Below the pieces are notes generated by a model that worked only from the letters and a program-made list of their open reading frames with translations, searched no databases and was not told where the DNA came from. This document shows, piece by piece, positions 28,107-36,852 of a DNA stretch of 64,000 nt (positions are counted from its first letter, which is position 1; each line of letters starts with the position of its first letter). This DNA is from Acidicapsa ligni (GTDB lineage Bacteria; Acidobacteriota; Terriglobia; Terriglobales; Acidobacteriaceae): positions 963,838-1,027,837 of the forward strand of contig NZ_JAGSYG010000002.1 of assembly GCF_025685655.1 (NCBI RefSeq). Reading direction: 5' to 3'. Made by a program: the position numbers and the translations under genes.

Positions 28107-31100
28107 TTACGAAACGGTGGCGATTTGTTTGATGCTTGCTTGATGGCTTTCGAGAAAATCAGCCAGACTTCCAATAGTTGGATACTGGAAAAAATTGATG
28201 AGAGTCAATCGCGAATCAATCTCACGCCTGAGCCTCTCATGCACACGCACAATCAGAAGTGAATGCGCACCGAGATCAAAAAAGTTATCGGTCAATTCCA
28301 GATGTTGCAGGTCAAGCATTTCGCGAAAAACCTTGGCAATCGACTCCTGCAGCGGCGTCAAAGTCTCCGCGGGTCTTCGCTTTGTATCACTATCCATCTG
28401 TGCTGGGATCGCCAGTGCTCCGCGATCCAGCTTGCCGTTCGGCGTTCGTGGAAATTCATGCAACAAAACAATGCGCGACGGTACCATGTACTCCGGCAAT
28501 AGTTGCCGCAGCGCATTCCGTATAGCCCCTGTATCCTGGCGAGTATCATTCGTGACCAGCCATGCAACAAGGTGCTTATCGTCGCCGATTTCACGCAACA
28601 ACACAACGGAGTCCTGGATCGATGGCTGTTGCCGAAGCACGCTCTCAATCTCGCCCAATTCGATGCGGAATCCACGAAGCTTGATCTGATGATCCAGCCT
28701 TCCGAGAAATTCGATCAGTCCATCTCTTCGATAACAAACCAGGTCGCCCGTGCGATAGAGACGAGCTCCGGGCGTAGCGCTGAAAGGATCATCAATGAAT
28801 CGCTCCCGAGTTAGCTCCTCGCGATTCAGATAGCCTCTCGCCAACCCATCGCCACCAATCAACAATTCTCCGGCAACACCGATAGGAACCGGCTGGTACT
28901 GCGCATCCACAATGTAGAAGGTCGTATTCGCTATCGGATGCCCAATCGGAATCGCATCTTCTGTTCTTCCCGTAAGACGAAGAGCAGAAGACCAGATCGT
29001 CGTCTCCGTAGGACCGTACATATTCCAGACGCTCTCAGCATGATTCAGTAGAGAATTGGCAAGCCCGGTCTCGAGCGCCTCTCCGCCGCAGAGTATCTTC
29101 AGGAGCGCATCGCCCCGCCAACCGGCACTTAGGAGCAACTGCCACGTTGCAGGCGTCGCCTGCATCACCGTGGGGCGAATGCGTTCGAGGTCGTCCATGA
29201 GGGAAACAACGTTGCCCGGCTCAAGCGCGATACAGACCGTGCCACCAGTGAATAACGGCAGATATAGCTCAAGGCCCGCAATATCAAAAGAGATAGTAGT
29301 CACGGCGAGCAACACATCGTCACTCGTGAAGCCCGGCTCACGCTGCATGCTTTCGAGAAAGTTAAGCAATGCACCGTGCTGGATCTGAACACCCTTGGGT
29401 CGTCCCGTCGAGCCTGAGGTAAAGATGATATAGGCAAGACTATCGGGCGTAACGCGCGTTTCGAGATTGGCTAAAACGTCCGCTTCCACATCTGTTCGCA
29501 GTTCATCGAGGCAGAGCACATGAGCGCTCGTTTCCGGGAGAGATGCCCGCAGATGCGTAGAAGTTAGAAGCACCTTTGGCTGCGCGTCATCGAGAATATC
29601 TGCGATACGATGCTTCGGATAAATCGGGTCAAGCGGAACATAAGCTCCACCCGATTTCATCACACCAAGCAACGCCGCCAGCATATCCGTGGATCGTTCC
29701 ATGTAGAGTCCGACAAGGACTCCGCTGCTTACGCCAAGAGATTGCAGCGTATGAGCAATCTGATTCGCGCGCTGGTTTAGTTCGTTGTATGTCAGTGAGT
29801 TTGCGCCCGCAATGACAGCGATGCGGTCAGGAGCAGCCGCAACCTGCGCCTCAAATTTTCCATAAAAGCAGACGTTGCTTTCATGAGGCGCGGCAGTCGC
29901 GTTCCACTCTTTCAGAATTTGCAGACGCTCATCAGTCTTGAGCAAAGGAATCGTGTCGATCGGCTGATTCGGATCGCTGTGGATAGAGTCAAGCAGCGTT
30001 AGAAAATGCCCTTGCAGCTGTTCAATTGTTTCGCGATCATACAGATGCGTGTTGTATTCAAAATACGCGCGCAGCGTCCCATGACGCGGATAGACTTCCA
30101 CTGTTAGATCAAAGCGAGCTGTGCCTGCGTCGAATTCAATCGCAGTAATCGCCAGGCCGCTTAATTGAAGATCTTCGAGTGGAAAATTCTGAAGTGAGAA
30201 GATCGTTTGAAACAGCGGCGAATGCTCTGTCGTGCGCTCTGGACGCAGAGCCTGCACCAGTCTTTCGAACGGAACATCCTGATGTTCATAAGCGCCCAGG
30301 GTTACGTCGCGTACCCGCGCTATCAGCTCGCGAAAAGTAGGGTTTCCTTCGAGGCTTGTGCGCAATACAAGATTGTTCACAAAGAAGCCGAAGAGCCCAT
30401 GCATCTCGCTTCGATTGCGACTCGCCGAGGGAGTGCCGACCACAATATCGTTCTGCCCTGAGTAGCGATACAGCAGCACGTTAAAGGCTGCGAGCATGAG
30501 CATAAATAGCGTAGAGCCCTCTTGACGCGCGAGCTGCTCTAACGCCGTGACCGTCTCCACTGGAATGACCATCAGGAGACGATGCCCATCGGAACTTTCA
30601 ACCTGTGGCCGACGATGATCGGCAGGGAACTGAACTACAGGAGGTGCGCCTGCGAGCTGCTTCTTCCAGTAAGGAAGTTGCCGGTCCAGCTCTCCGCCAT
30701 CGAGCCATTTTCTTTGCCAGTCTGCGAAGTCCGTATATTGAATTGCAAGCGGAGCGATCGTAGATTCCGTGCCCTCAACCGCATGTCGGTAAAACTCCGC
30801 AAACTCGCGAATGGCAATGCCGAGCGACCATCCATCGGAAATGATGTGATGCATTACCAGCAGCAATGCATGCGAGTCCGATCCAAGCTTGATGAGCGTT
30901 GCGCGAAGCAGTGGTCCCTGTGCGAGATCAAAAGGCACACGTGCAGCCTGCCCGATCCAGGACTGCAACTCGCACTCTTGTGCTTCTCCAGTAAGCTGCG
31001 TCAAGTCAAGCGTTGAGATCTTCCAGTCCACTTGATCCTGAATGATGACTTGCGGCACACCGTCCACTTGGATAAAGGACGAGCGCAGCGTCTCATGCCT

Positions 31101-31478
31101 CGCAACAATCGAAGCGAGCGCGATTTCAACGGCATCCAGATGCAGCGGCCCCAGCAAACGCATTGCAGTTGGAATGTTGTATGCGGGACTCGTCGGATCG
31201 AGTTGCGTAAGAAACCAGAGCCTCTGCTGCGCCAGCGAAAGCGGTAATGGATTATTCCTATCAAAAAGACCGATGCCAGAGCCACCCGCACGAGCAGCTT
31301 CCCTCGATGAGCGCAGGAAAGAGATCAACTCCTGCTTTCGTTCTGCAAGCTCCTCGCGCAGCTCGGTAGTCAAAACCCCCGTTGGCGCGCTGCACTTCAG
31401 CTTTTGGCCGTCCAGGGTCAGCACGATTTCCTTGGCTCGCAGATCGGTGAGAAACTCGACGATGGTTTTCATGCCCAT
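28107..31478 (-). CDS. NRPS module C-A-PCP, predicted glycine-activating
   Basis: Order: TubC-like docking domain (about 1-60), condensation domain of the ordinary LCL style (SLAQQRLWFL; HHIISDGWS, about residues 209-217), adenylation domain (TSGSTGRPKG, FDIAGLELY, YGPTETTIW, YRTGDLVCY, NGKLDR) and carrier domain with DLGAHSLL (Ser1073). Pocket residues aligned to GrsA read D-I-L-Q-L-G-M-I-W-(K), differing at one position from the well-known glycine code DILQLGLIWK. It overlaps the type II thioesterase gene by ten bases, or by four (ATGA) if the second in-frame ATG at 31472 is used. As it begins with a condensation domain and a docking domain, it expects an acyl or peptidyl partner not encoded in arm A. 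Confidence 0.94.
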   Translation of the reverse strand: MGMKTIVEFLTDLRAKEIVLTLDGQKLKCSAPTGVLTTELREELAERKQELISFLRSSREAARAGGSGIGLFDRNNPLPLSLAQQRLWFLTQLDPTSPAYNIPTAMRLLGPLHLDAVEIALASIVARHETLRSSFIQVDGVPQVIIQDQVDWKISTLDLTQLTGEAQECELQSWIGQAARVPFDLAQGPLLRATLIKLGSDSHALLLVMHHIISDGWSLGIAIREFAEFYRHAVEGTESTIAPLAIQYTDFADWQRKWLDGGELDRQLPYWKKQLAGAPPVVQFPADHRRPQVESSDGHRLLMVIPVETVTALEQLARQEGSTLFMLMLAAFNVLLYRYSGQNDIVVGTPSASRNRSEMHGLFGFFVNNLVLRTSLEGNPTFRELIARVRDVTLGAYEHQDVPFERLVQALRPERTTEHSPLFQTIFSLQNFPLEDLQLSGLAITAIEFDAGTARFDLTVEVYPRHGTLRAYFEYNTHLYDRETIEQLQGHFLTLLDSIHSDPNQPIDTIPLLKTDERLQILKEWNATAAPHESNVCFYGKFEAQVAAAPDRIAVIAGANSLTYNELNQRANQIAHTLQSLGVSSGVLVGLYMERSTDMLAALLGVMKSGGAYVPLDPIYPKHRIADILDDAQPKVLLTSTHLRASLPETSAHVLCLDELRTDVEADVLANLETRVTPDSLAYIIFTSGSTGRPKGVQIQHGALLNFLESMQREPGFTSDDVLLAVTTISFDIAGLELYLPLFTGGTVCIALEPGNVVSLMDDLERIRPTVMQATPATWQLLLSAGWRGDALLKILCGGEALETGLANSLLNHAESVWNMYGPTETTIWSSALRLTGRTEDAIPIGHPIANTTFYIVDAQYQPVPIGVAGELLIGGDGLARGYLNREELTRERFIDDPFSATPGARLYRTGDLVCYRRDGLIEFLGRLDHQIKLRGFRIELGEIESVLRQQPSIQDSVVLLREIGDDKHLVAWLVTNDTRQDTGAIRNALRQLLPEYMVPSRIVLLHEFPRTPNGKLDRGALAIPAQMDSDTKRRPAETLTPLQESIAKVFREMLDLQHLELTDNFFDLGAHSLLIVRVHERLRREIDSRLTLINFFQYPTIGSLADFLESHQASIKQIATVS

Positions 31479-32308
31479 ATCTCATCTTCCACAGTGGGCA
31501 CAAAATCCTCATTGCGATCGTCGCGATCGGAAAGGGAATTCAGCAGGGCATGCCTCACCGTGTGTACGAGCCTATCGCGGCAGGAGGCCAGAAAAAAGTG
31601 ATCTCCGGGCAATGTATGCGCAGTGAAAGGGGCGCTTGAATGCTCAGCCCACGCTGCCATCGCCTCTGCAGTTACAACCGGATCATGCGCTCCCACAAAC
31701 GTTGTGATCGGGCAAGCAAGCAGTCGCTCCTCCACATACCTGTAGCCCTCGTAAGCGGCAAAATCCGCACGCAGAGTAGGCAGAAAGAGCTGCATCATTT
31801 CAGGATCGTCAAGAATCGCTGCGGGAATGCCAGAATAGCGACTCTGAATTGCATCGATAAATGCCTTATCCGGCAGGTGCCCAAGCGGAGGCAGAATCCT
31901 CTCCAATTGCGGTGCGCGAGCCGCGCCCACGAACAGATGCGCAGGCCCCCGCTGCCCATTCCGTCTAAGCAAACGAGCTACCTCAAAGGCCACGAGAGCG
32001 CCGAGGCTATGTCCGTAAAAGCAGAACGGCCTATCATCTAGAGTCGTCAGTGCAGCAGCAATCTCCTGCACCATTTCACTAACGTGATTCAAGGGAGTCT
32101 CAAGAAACCGTGCGCCTCTGCCGCGCGACTGAATCCAGATCACCTCAACCTCAGGCGCAAGTAATTCCGGCCATCCAAAGAAAGCCGAAGGAGCACCGCC
32201 CGCGTATGGAAAACATAGCAGGCGCATCTTCGCATTCCCCGCAGCAGGGATCGCAGACCGCAAAGCCTTCGGTCGAAGCAGGCAACGGGGTTCCGTATGC
32301 TGGATCAA
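31469..32308 (-). CDS. Type II (editing) thioesterase of arm A
   Basis: Stand-alone alpha/beta hydrolase that clears misprimed or stalled acyl groups from carrier domains. Seen: RLLCFPYAGGAPSAF, nucleophile elbow YGHSLGALVAFE, and the catalytic His in LPGDHFFL; 279 residues, a little longer than the usual 240-250 because of an N-terminal extension. The start is taken as TTG at 32308, supported by AAGGA six bases upstream; an internal ATG 27 codons later would give the standard length. It lies between the carrier-thioesterase gene (107-base gap) and the Gly NRPS gene, which it overlaps. Confidence 0.92.
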   Translation of the reverse strand: MIQHTEPRCLLRPKALRSAIPAAGNAKMRLLCFPYAGGAPSAFFGWPELLAPEVEVIWIQSRGRGARFLETPLNHVSEMVQEIAAALTTLDDRPFCFYGHSLGALVAFEVARLLRRNGQRGPAHLFVGAARAPQLERILPPLGHLPDKAFIDAIQSRYSGIPAAILDDPEMMQLFLPTLRADFAAYEGYRYVEERLLACPITTFVGAHDPVVTAEAMAAWAEHSSAPFTAHTLPGDHFFLASCRDRLVHTVRHALLNSLSDRDDRNEDFVPTVEDEIWA

Positions 32309-32415
32309 ACAGAGTCCTTATCGAGCAAAATCAGATTGAGCAAAGTGAAACAGGGTTGAAGCCGATCCTCACGATGATATCGGTTGCCACCATAGTTAAG
32401 CCCATCCCACAAAAG

Positions 32416-33513
32416 TTACAGGATGATCTCTACTCGTTGCTCAGACTGGTCCAGACATTCCGTAAGTTTCTGTGCGAGGATGCTCACGCTTGGCTCAGCC
32501 AGCACCTGCCCGTGATCGCCAGGAATAGGAAAAATTTCCACTCCATCGGCAGCCGTTTCTCTCCAGCCCAGGTCTTCCGGCAAACGCCAATCATCTTCGC
32601 CAGTGGCGCGAAACAGCGTGACTCGCCCCTCGTACGGCAGCACCTGGTAGTTCATCGCAGCAACCAGGTTGATGTCGCGAATGCTCTTCATCGTAGATGT
32701 AATATCGACCCTGCCTCTCGTCGCCGAGATGGAGTAGATCATACGCAACCACCGGCTCTTGAGCCGATTCTTCAGGTAAGCCAGCTTGCTGGCCACACCC
32801 AGTTTGCGCGTATGCAGGTAGACAAGGTGGAGACGGTTATAGATCCGCAGATGCAGCGGCCCGCGATTCGGCAACCTTCGCATATAGCTCGGCTGCCATG
32901 TATCCAGCATGCCCAGCAACCCAACCACTTCGCCTGAGGCACGAAGCTGTTGCGCCATCTCGTAGGCCACGAGCCCACCAAACGACAATCCCAAAAAACG
33001 ATACGGACCATGAGGCTGCACGCGGCGCAGTTCGCGAATGTAGTACGCAGCCATGTCCTTGAGTTGCAGCAGCGTCGGTGCGTTTCGCTGCAGCGCCTGC
33101 GCCTGGATGCCATAAACCGGCTGATCCAATTGCAGCCGCTTCACCAGCCCAAAAAATCCAAGAACATTTCCGCCTACGCCATGAATCAGAAATAAAGGAG
33201 GCCGCGTTCCCTGGCTTCGAATCGGCACAATCGACCAGTCCTCCGCCGAAGCCTGTTTCAACTGGATAAGGTCGGCCATTCGCCCAACAGTTCGAGCGTC
33301 AAACAAAGACGGTGCGGCCAGGTCGATTCCATACCGCTCTTTAACCTTTGCCAGCAGGCGCCCGCCCAACAGCGCATCCCCACCAAGGCTGAAGAAATCG
33401 TGATCGGCATGCACATGCTCAATCCCGAGAACTTCCTGCCACCATCCGGTGAGAGTTCGCTCTAGATCGCTCCGAGATCGGTCATTCAGATCGATGAAGG
33501 CAAAACTGGACAT
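32416..33513 (-). CDS. Free-standing carrier-thioesterase didomain with inactive carrier (Ser to Ala)
   Basis: First gene of arm A. Residues 10-85 form a carrier-like domain and residues about 100-360 a type I thioesterase: FLIHGVGGNVLGF, nucleophile LGLSFGGLVAYE and catalytic His in IPGDHGQVL. The carrier motif reads FFSLGGDALLGG; the position that normally holds the phosphopantetheine-bearing Ser is Ala47 (codon GCG at minus-strand 33373-33375), so the carrier cannot be charged in the usual way. The terminal NRPS module of this operon lacks a thioesterase, so this protein probably releases the product in trans, with the dead carrier perhaps serving as a docking element. That role is inferred. 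Confidence 0.9.
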   Translation of the reverse strand: MSSFAFIDLNDRSRSDLERTLTGWWQEVLGIEHVHADHDFFSLGGDALLGGRLLAKVKERYGIDLAAPSLFDARTVGRMADLIQLKQASAEDWSIVPIRSQGTRPPLFLIHGVGGNVLGFFGLVKRLQLDQPVYGIQAQALQRNAPTLLQLKDMAAYYIRELRRVQPHGPYRFLGLSFGGLVAYEMAQQLRASGEVVGLLGMLDTWQPSYMRRLPNRGPLHLRIYNRLHLVYLHTRKLGVASKLAYLKNRLKSRWLRMIYSISATRGRVDITSTMKSIRDINLVAAMNYQVLPYEGRVTLFRATGEDDWRLPEDLGWRETAADGVEIFPIPGDHGQVLAEPSVSILAQKLTECLDQSEQRVEIIL

Positions 33514-34010
33514 AGTTGAGAAACCCGTTCTATCTGGGAAAACAATTACAAAGCAACTACCTTATTCTACTTACAGAACTTTATGATCTCCAGACAAGTA
33601 TAAATATGCAAAACAAGACTACTTTTCGAAATGGGACGAAGATGAGATTCGGGAATCCATTATCGAAGTAGTAAACAAGGTAACCATATTCAAAAGAAAC
33701 ATCACGGATACCAGCACCAGCGTCGGGATGAATGCCTCGATGAATATTCGATGAATGACGGATGAGTGCCGGTCGATCCGAGAACAGCCAGCGATGCTAC
33801 GATTTCGACAGTCATTCCTCCCGGTCAATCTTCTGACCAAAGGCGATGGTCAGAAATCACTTAACGCATAGGCGAATGCTCTGGCTTAGCAGCCTATTTT
33901 CAATGTAGGCTTAGGTACACCAAACAGACTACTTGCTCGTTTCTCTAATCGTTCCTTGGCTTCCGGGCCTTCATTGTATTTGTGTCTCACCCCCCATAAT
34001 TGAGAGTCAA
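33514..34010. other. Intergenic region upstream of arm A
   Basis: About 500 AT-richer bases between the divergent starts of the carrier-thioesterase gene and the unknown membrane protein. The arm A promoter must lie here. A -10-like TATACT on the minus strand (plus 33598-33603) is visible but without a good -35. A 73-codon frame at 33619-33840 on the minus strand contains one hydrophobic stretch but is not convincing as a gene. Confidence 0.5.
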
Positions 34011-35006
34011 GTGAAGAACCCCAAAAGCACCTATTTCGAGGAAAAGGCCGCCGAGTACCTTGACCGCATTAGCGATTGTTATGTCTACGACAGCGCCAGC
34101 GGGCTCTATCATCACCAATCCGAGAAAGATAAGAATCAGTGCACAGATAAATCAAGAGAAAATAACGCCCTAAGTCCGTTTTGGGTGAATGTTCCCAGAG
34201 ATCGGGTTGTCCTTCGCATTTCTATTGCTACCCTTTGTGCCGTCTTTATCACAGTTGTCTTCACTGGCATGCAGTGGCTTGAGGCGAATCGAAGTGCCAA
34301 GGCCACTGAACGTGCGGTCTATGAATCGTGTAGAGCCTCGCAGGTATCCCGGGGGGCGTTCATTGAATCCATCCAAGCAGCTTGGGATACTCATTCTGCC
34401 TCCGTTGCGAATACTTATCAAACTATAGTCGCCACAAAGTCTGAAGCCGCATATGTGATTCCATCTACAAAAGAGTCCTTGGAATTTATTCCGGGAGGCC
34501 CAATCCAAGCTGCTTTTCAACTTAAAAATATCGGCAAGAGTGCCGCCAAAAATGTCATCTTCAAAGCCAGAACGGTTTTGGTAAATACCACCGCCACTCC
34601 TCCATTCGTTTATCCTGAGGGGATGACCGCATCCGTTGATACCCCTCGACTTCAGGAAGGGGCCGGACCAATTATGGGGATTTCGAACGATATTCTTGTT
34701 CCCGTGCGAGACGGGAATGCCACTCACATTGCAACTGCCGATGACCTGAAAGACTTTTCTGAAGGACGAAAGGACGTTCTCGTTTTCGCTCGTGTTACCT
34801 ACGAGGATTCTCTTGGCGTTCGGCATTGGGTGCAGCTCTGTCATACGTTTCCCCCAATAATCAATCGCGCCGATAAGAAACAACTTCATTATGAATGCAT
34901 TCACTACAACAAAGAAGACAGCAATAGCGCGATGCCAACCGCAAGCTCTATGCCAATCGTTCCTGTATCGGTTCCAGAGATCACGTGTACTGCCCCAAAA
35001 CAATGA
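34011..35006 (+). CDS. Membrane-anchored protein of unknown function
   Basis: Not recognised. The GTG at 34011 is preferred (GAGAG just upstream), giving about 332 residues from MKNPKSTYFEEK; the frame is open to a TTG at 33933. An N-terminal cytoplasmic stretch of about 80 residues is followed by one transmembrane helix (LRISIATLCAVFITVVFTG) and an extracytoplasmic region with a short helix, then a beta-rich part (QAAFQLKNIGKSAAKNVIFKA) reminiscent of an immunoglobulin-like or CARDB-like fold. The base composition is lower in GC than the flanking genes. No operon partner is seen. Transferred or lineage-specific origin is possible. Confidence 0.65.
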   Translation: MKNPKSTYFEEKAAEYLDRISDCYVYDSASGLYHHQSEKDKNQCTDKSRENNALSPFWVNVPRDRVVLRISIATLCAVFITVVFTGMQWLEANRSAKATERAVYESCRASQVSRGAFIESIQAAWDTHSASVANTYQTIVATKSEAAYVIPSTKESLEFIPGGPIQAAFQLKNIGKSAAKNVIFKARTVLVNTTATPPFVYPEGMTASVDTPRLQEGAGPIMGISNDILVPVRDGNATHIATADDLKDFSEGRKDVLVFARVTYEDSLGVRHWVQLCHTFPPIINRADKKQLHYECIHYNKEDSNSAMPTASSMPIVPVSVPEITCTAPKQ

Positions 35007-35258
35007 CCTGATGTAAATTAGTGCTGTCCTGTCATTGTTATTTATTAGAGCAATTGGCTACGTTGACTAACCCCAAAGGAGTGTGGCTATTTTCTTGCGC
35101 CTTACCTGATGGCCTGAGAGGATGGCTGAGCGAGTATCGTAAGGACAGAGTACCTAAGCGGGTCTCGGGTCTCTGTAGAGCGTGTGGCAAGAATCCGTAC
35201 GCCCCCATTTTTAAGGATTGAAACTCGCTTTTACGCGATTCGCAAATGGCTTTCGATC

Positions 35259-35286
35259 GATGGATCGATAAATAGATCGATCCATC
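35259..35286. repeat. Perfect 11-bp inverted repeat
   Basis: GATGGATCGAT (35259-35269), six-base loop AAATAG, then its exact reverse complement ATCGATCCATC (35276-35286). There is no T-run after it, so it is not a standard terminator. It may be an operator or a mobile-element scar. Confidence 0.7.
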
Positions 35287-35313
35287 AGGCAAATTCGTGT
35301 AGGCAAATTCGTG
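35287..35313. repeat. Tandem 13-bp direct repeat (14-bp period)
   Basis: AGGCAAATTCGTG occurs at 35287-35299 and again at 35301-35313, directly after the inverted repeat. Its role is unknown. Confidence 0.7.
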
Positions 35314-35389
35314 AAAAGCTGGCCAGTGAAATCGCAAACAGGACTATCGACATGAGCCGCAATTCCCGGAGAAGGAAATTACAACTTCA

Positions 35390-36553
35390 GTGAGCGCCAC
35401 CAGTTTCTCTTTCTCTCGAATCGTCCTGTACACCGGTTTTGCCGCCACTGGAGTCGCCATGGCTCTACCCGGCTCCGTCCTGCCCGCGCTTCTGGTCCAG
35501 TGGACGCTCGCCGACAGCCAGGCCGGACTCCTCTTCTTTCTAGGCTGGCTGGGCTCATCGCTTGGAGCACTTCTCGTACGCGGCTCCCTGGTTCGATCCC
35601 TTGTCCTCGGCACATCGCTCCTGGCAACCGCGTCTTTTGGAATGGCCTTCGGTTCGCGAACAAGTTGCTTCGTGTGGATGGCCATCTTCGGAGCCGGCCT
35701 CGGCGCCACCATGACCGCCATCAGCCTCCTGCAGGCTGCCCGCCACGCCCAGCATCGGGGCATCGAACTAAACCGTCTCAATCTCTTCTGGGCTCTGGGA
35801 GCATGCACCTGTCCTTCACTCGCCGCACACTCTCTCCGCATTGCAAACATCCGCGGAATCTTCAGCGCAGTCGGTTTCTTCTTCGCAGCTCTTCTGCTCT
35901 GGGTTCTGGTCATGGAACGCGATCAGCCCGTAGCCAGCCAGCCGTCTCGTCTCGCAGCAACCTCCGCCGGGCCAACCTCGTGGCTATCAGGCCTCACTCG
36001 ATGGCCGCTTCTCATCATTCTTCTCATGTTTCTCCCCACCGGAATCGAAAGTGCAGTCGGCGGATGGATCGCTGCCTATGTCCAGCGCACGCAGGAGACA
36101 ATCGCCACCACCGTCACCGCCGGCTCCTGCTTCTGGGTGGGAATGCTCTGCAGCCGCACGCTCAACTCGACCTTCCTGCTCCTGCGCCGTTCCGAGCGTT
36201 TTGTCCTTGGCCAAAGCATGATCACCATCGTCTTCGGAATGGCTCTCCTGCTCGTCAGCAAAACCAGCCTCGGCATCCTGCCTGCCGTCTTCCTTACCGG
36301 ATTCGGTTTAGGCCCTGTCTATCCGTTGCTCCTCGCTCAGGCCCTCCAGTATTCCGAAAACACCGTGATTTTTTTTATTGCCGGTTTAGGTTCCTCTTTC
36401 CTGCCCTGGCTCACCGGAGTCGTCTCCACCTCAGCTTCTTCTCTGCGTACCGGCCTCTTCGTTCCATTCGCCGGATCGCTGCTGATGCTGGCTCTGGGCC
36501 TTCGCCTGCTGGCAAAACCATCGTTGCCTCCGCCTCACGCTGCTTCAAAATAA
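35390..36553 (+). CDS. MFS transporter (sugar-porter-like)
   Basis: Twelve-helix major facilitator permease of 387 residues, with helices evenly spaced from LYTGFAATGVAMALPG to the C-terminal LFVPFAGSLLMLALGLRLL. A charged or Asn-containing segment (RGIELNRLNLFWALGA, then GIESAVGGWIAAYV) resembles FucP/GlcP-like proteins. The start is GTG with GAAGGAAA about a dozen bases upstream. It precedes the TonB receptor gene on the same strand but is separated by 299 bases with their own promoter, so co-transcription is doubtful. It may import sugars released by the glucanase-like enzymes of the locus, which is inferred from position. Confidence 0.85.
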   Translation: MSATSFSFSRIVLYTGFAATGVAMALPGSVLPALLVQWTLADSQAGLLFFLGWLGSSLGALLVRGSLVRSLVLGTSLLATASFGMAFGSRTSCFVWMAIFGAGLGATMTAISLLQAARHAQHRGIELNRLNLFWALGACTCPSLAAHSLRIANIRGIFSAVGFFFAALLLWVLVMERDQPVASQPSRLAATSAGPTSWLSGLTRWPLLIILLMFLPTGIESAVGGWIAAYVQRTQETIATTVTAGSCFWVGMLCSRTLNSTFLLLRRSERFVLGQSMITIVFGMALLLVSKTSLGILPAVFLTGFGLGPVYPLLLAQALQYSENTVIFFIAGLGSSFLPWLTGVVSTSASSLRTGLFVPFAGSLLMLALGLRLLAKPSLPPPHAASK

Positions 36554-36661
36554 GCATCCCTCCGCGCCGCAAACCGCGCAGACAGGGCTGAAATTAGCCC
36601 GACGCAAATGCAACGCTTTTCTCTGGTTTTGGGCATCTGATCAACATGTACTGTAGTGCTC

Positions 36662-36690
36662 TTGACGATCGTTAATCGGCGGTGTTATCT
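36662..36690 (+). promoter_or_regulatory. Candidate sigma-70 promoter of the TonB receptor gene
   Basis: TTGACG (36662-36667), 17 bases, TTATCT (36685-36690). The LacI-type operator starts 11 bases after the -10, so it would cover the start of transcription. Confidence 0.45.
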
Positions 36691-36701
36691 CTGGTATCCA
36701 T

Positions 36702-36719
36702 TGCGCAATCGCTTGCGCA
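36702..36719. promoter_or_regulatory. LacI-family operator 1
   Basis: TGCGCAATCGCTTGCGCA is a palindrome of two 7-bp arms around TCGC. Its reverse complement is identical over all 18 bases to the site at 43372-43389, and a LacI-family gene lies between the two. Located just after the candidate promoter of the TonB receptor gene, where binding would repress. Confidence 0.75.
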
Positions 36720-36852
36720 CGAACCGGCTTAATCCTCAAAAGGGATAAATGCCGCTCCTCGGTTCGGCACCAAATAAGGCTCGTAGGGCTGTGTAATCGA
36801 TTCAATCATCGAGACAGCCCGTGGCAACCAGTTGTTCTGCTTTGGAGGCAAT

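Larger units (their letters stand above)
35007..35389. other. Intergenic region with palindrome and direct repeats
   Basis: About 380 bases without a convincing gene, between the unknown membrane protein and the MFS gene. It holds an 11-bp perfect inverted repeat and a 13-bp direct repeat (entered separately), and an imperfect hairpin with a seven-base loop near 35178-35205. Short frames crossing it have no recognisable content. Confidence 0.5.

Noticed and set aside
33619..33840. 73-codon minus-strand frame with one hydrophobic segment
   Set aside because: Overlaps the probable arm A promoter region, has no clear ribosome-binding site and its N-terminal half looks like non-coding Arg/Ser-rich translation.
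35125..35215. tRNA-like stretch (GGATGGCTGAGCGAG, and a hairpin with seven-base loop)
   Set aside because: The 3' part folds into an 8-bp arm only with G-T pairs, and no acceptor stem, anticodon arm or CCA-ready end could be matched.
36585..36600. GGGCT-GAAATT-AGCCC hairpin after the MFS gene as a terminator
   Set aside because: The stem has only five pairs and no T-run follows.
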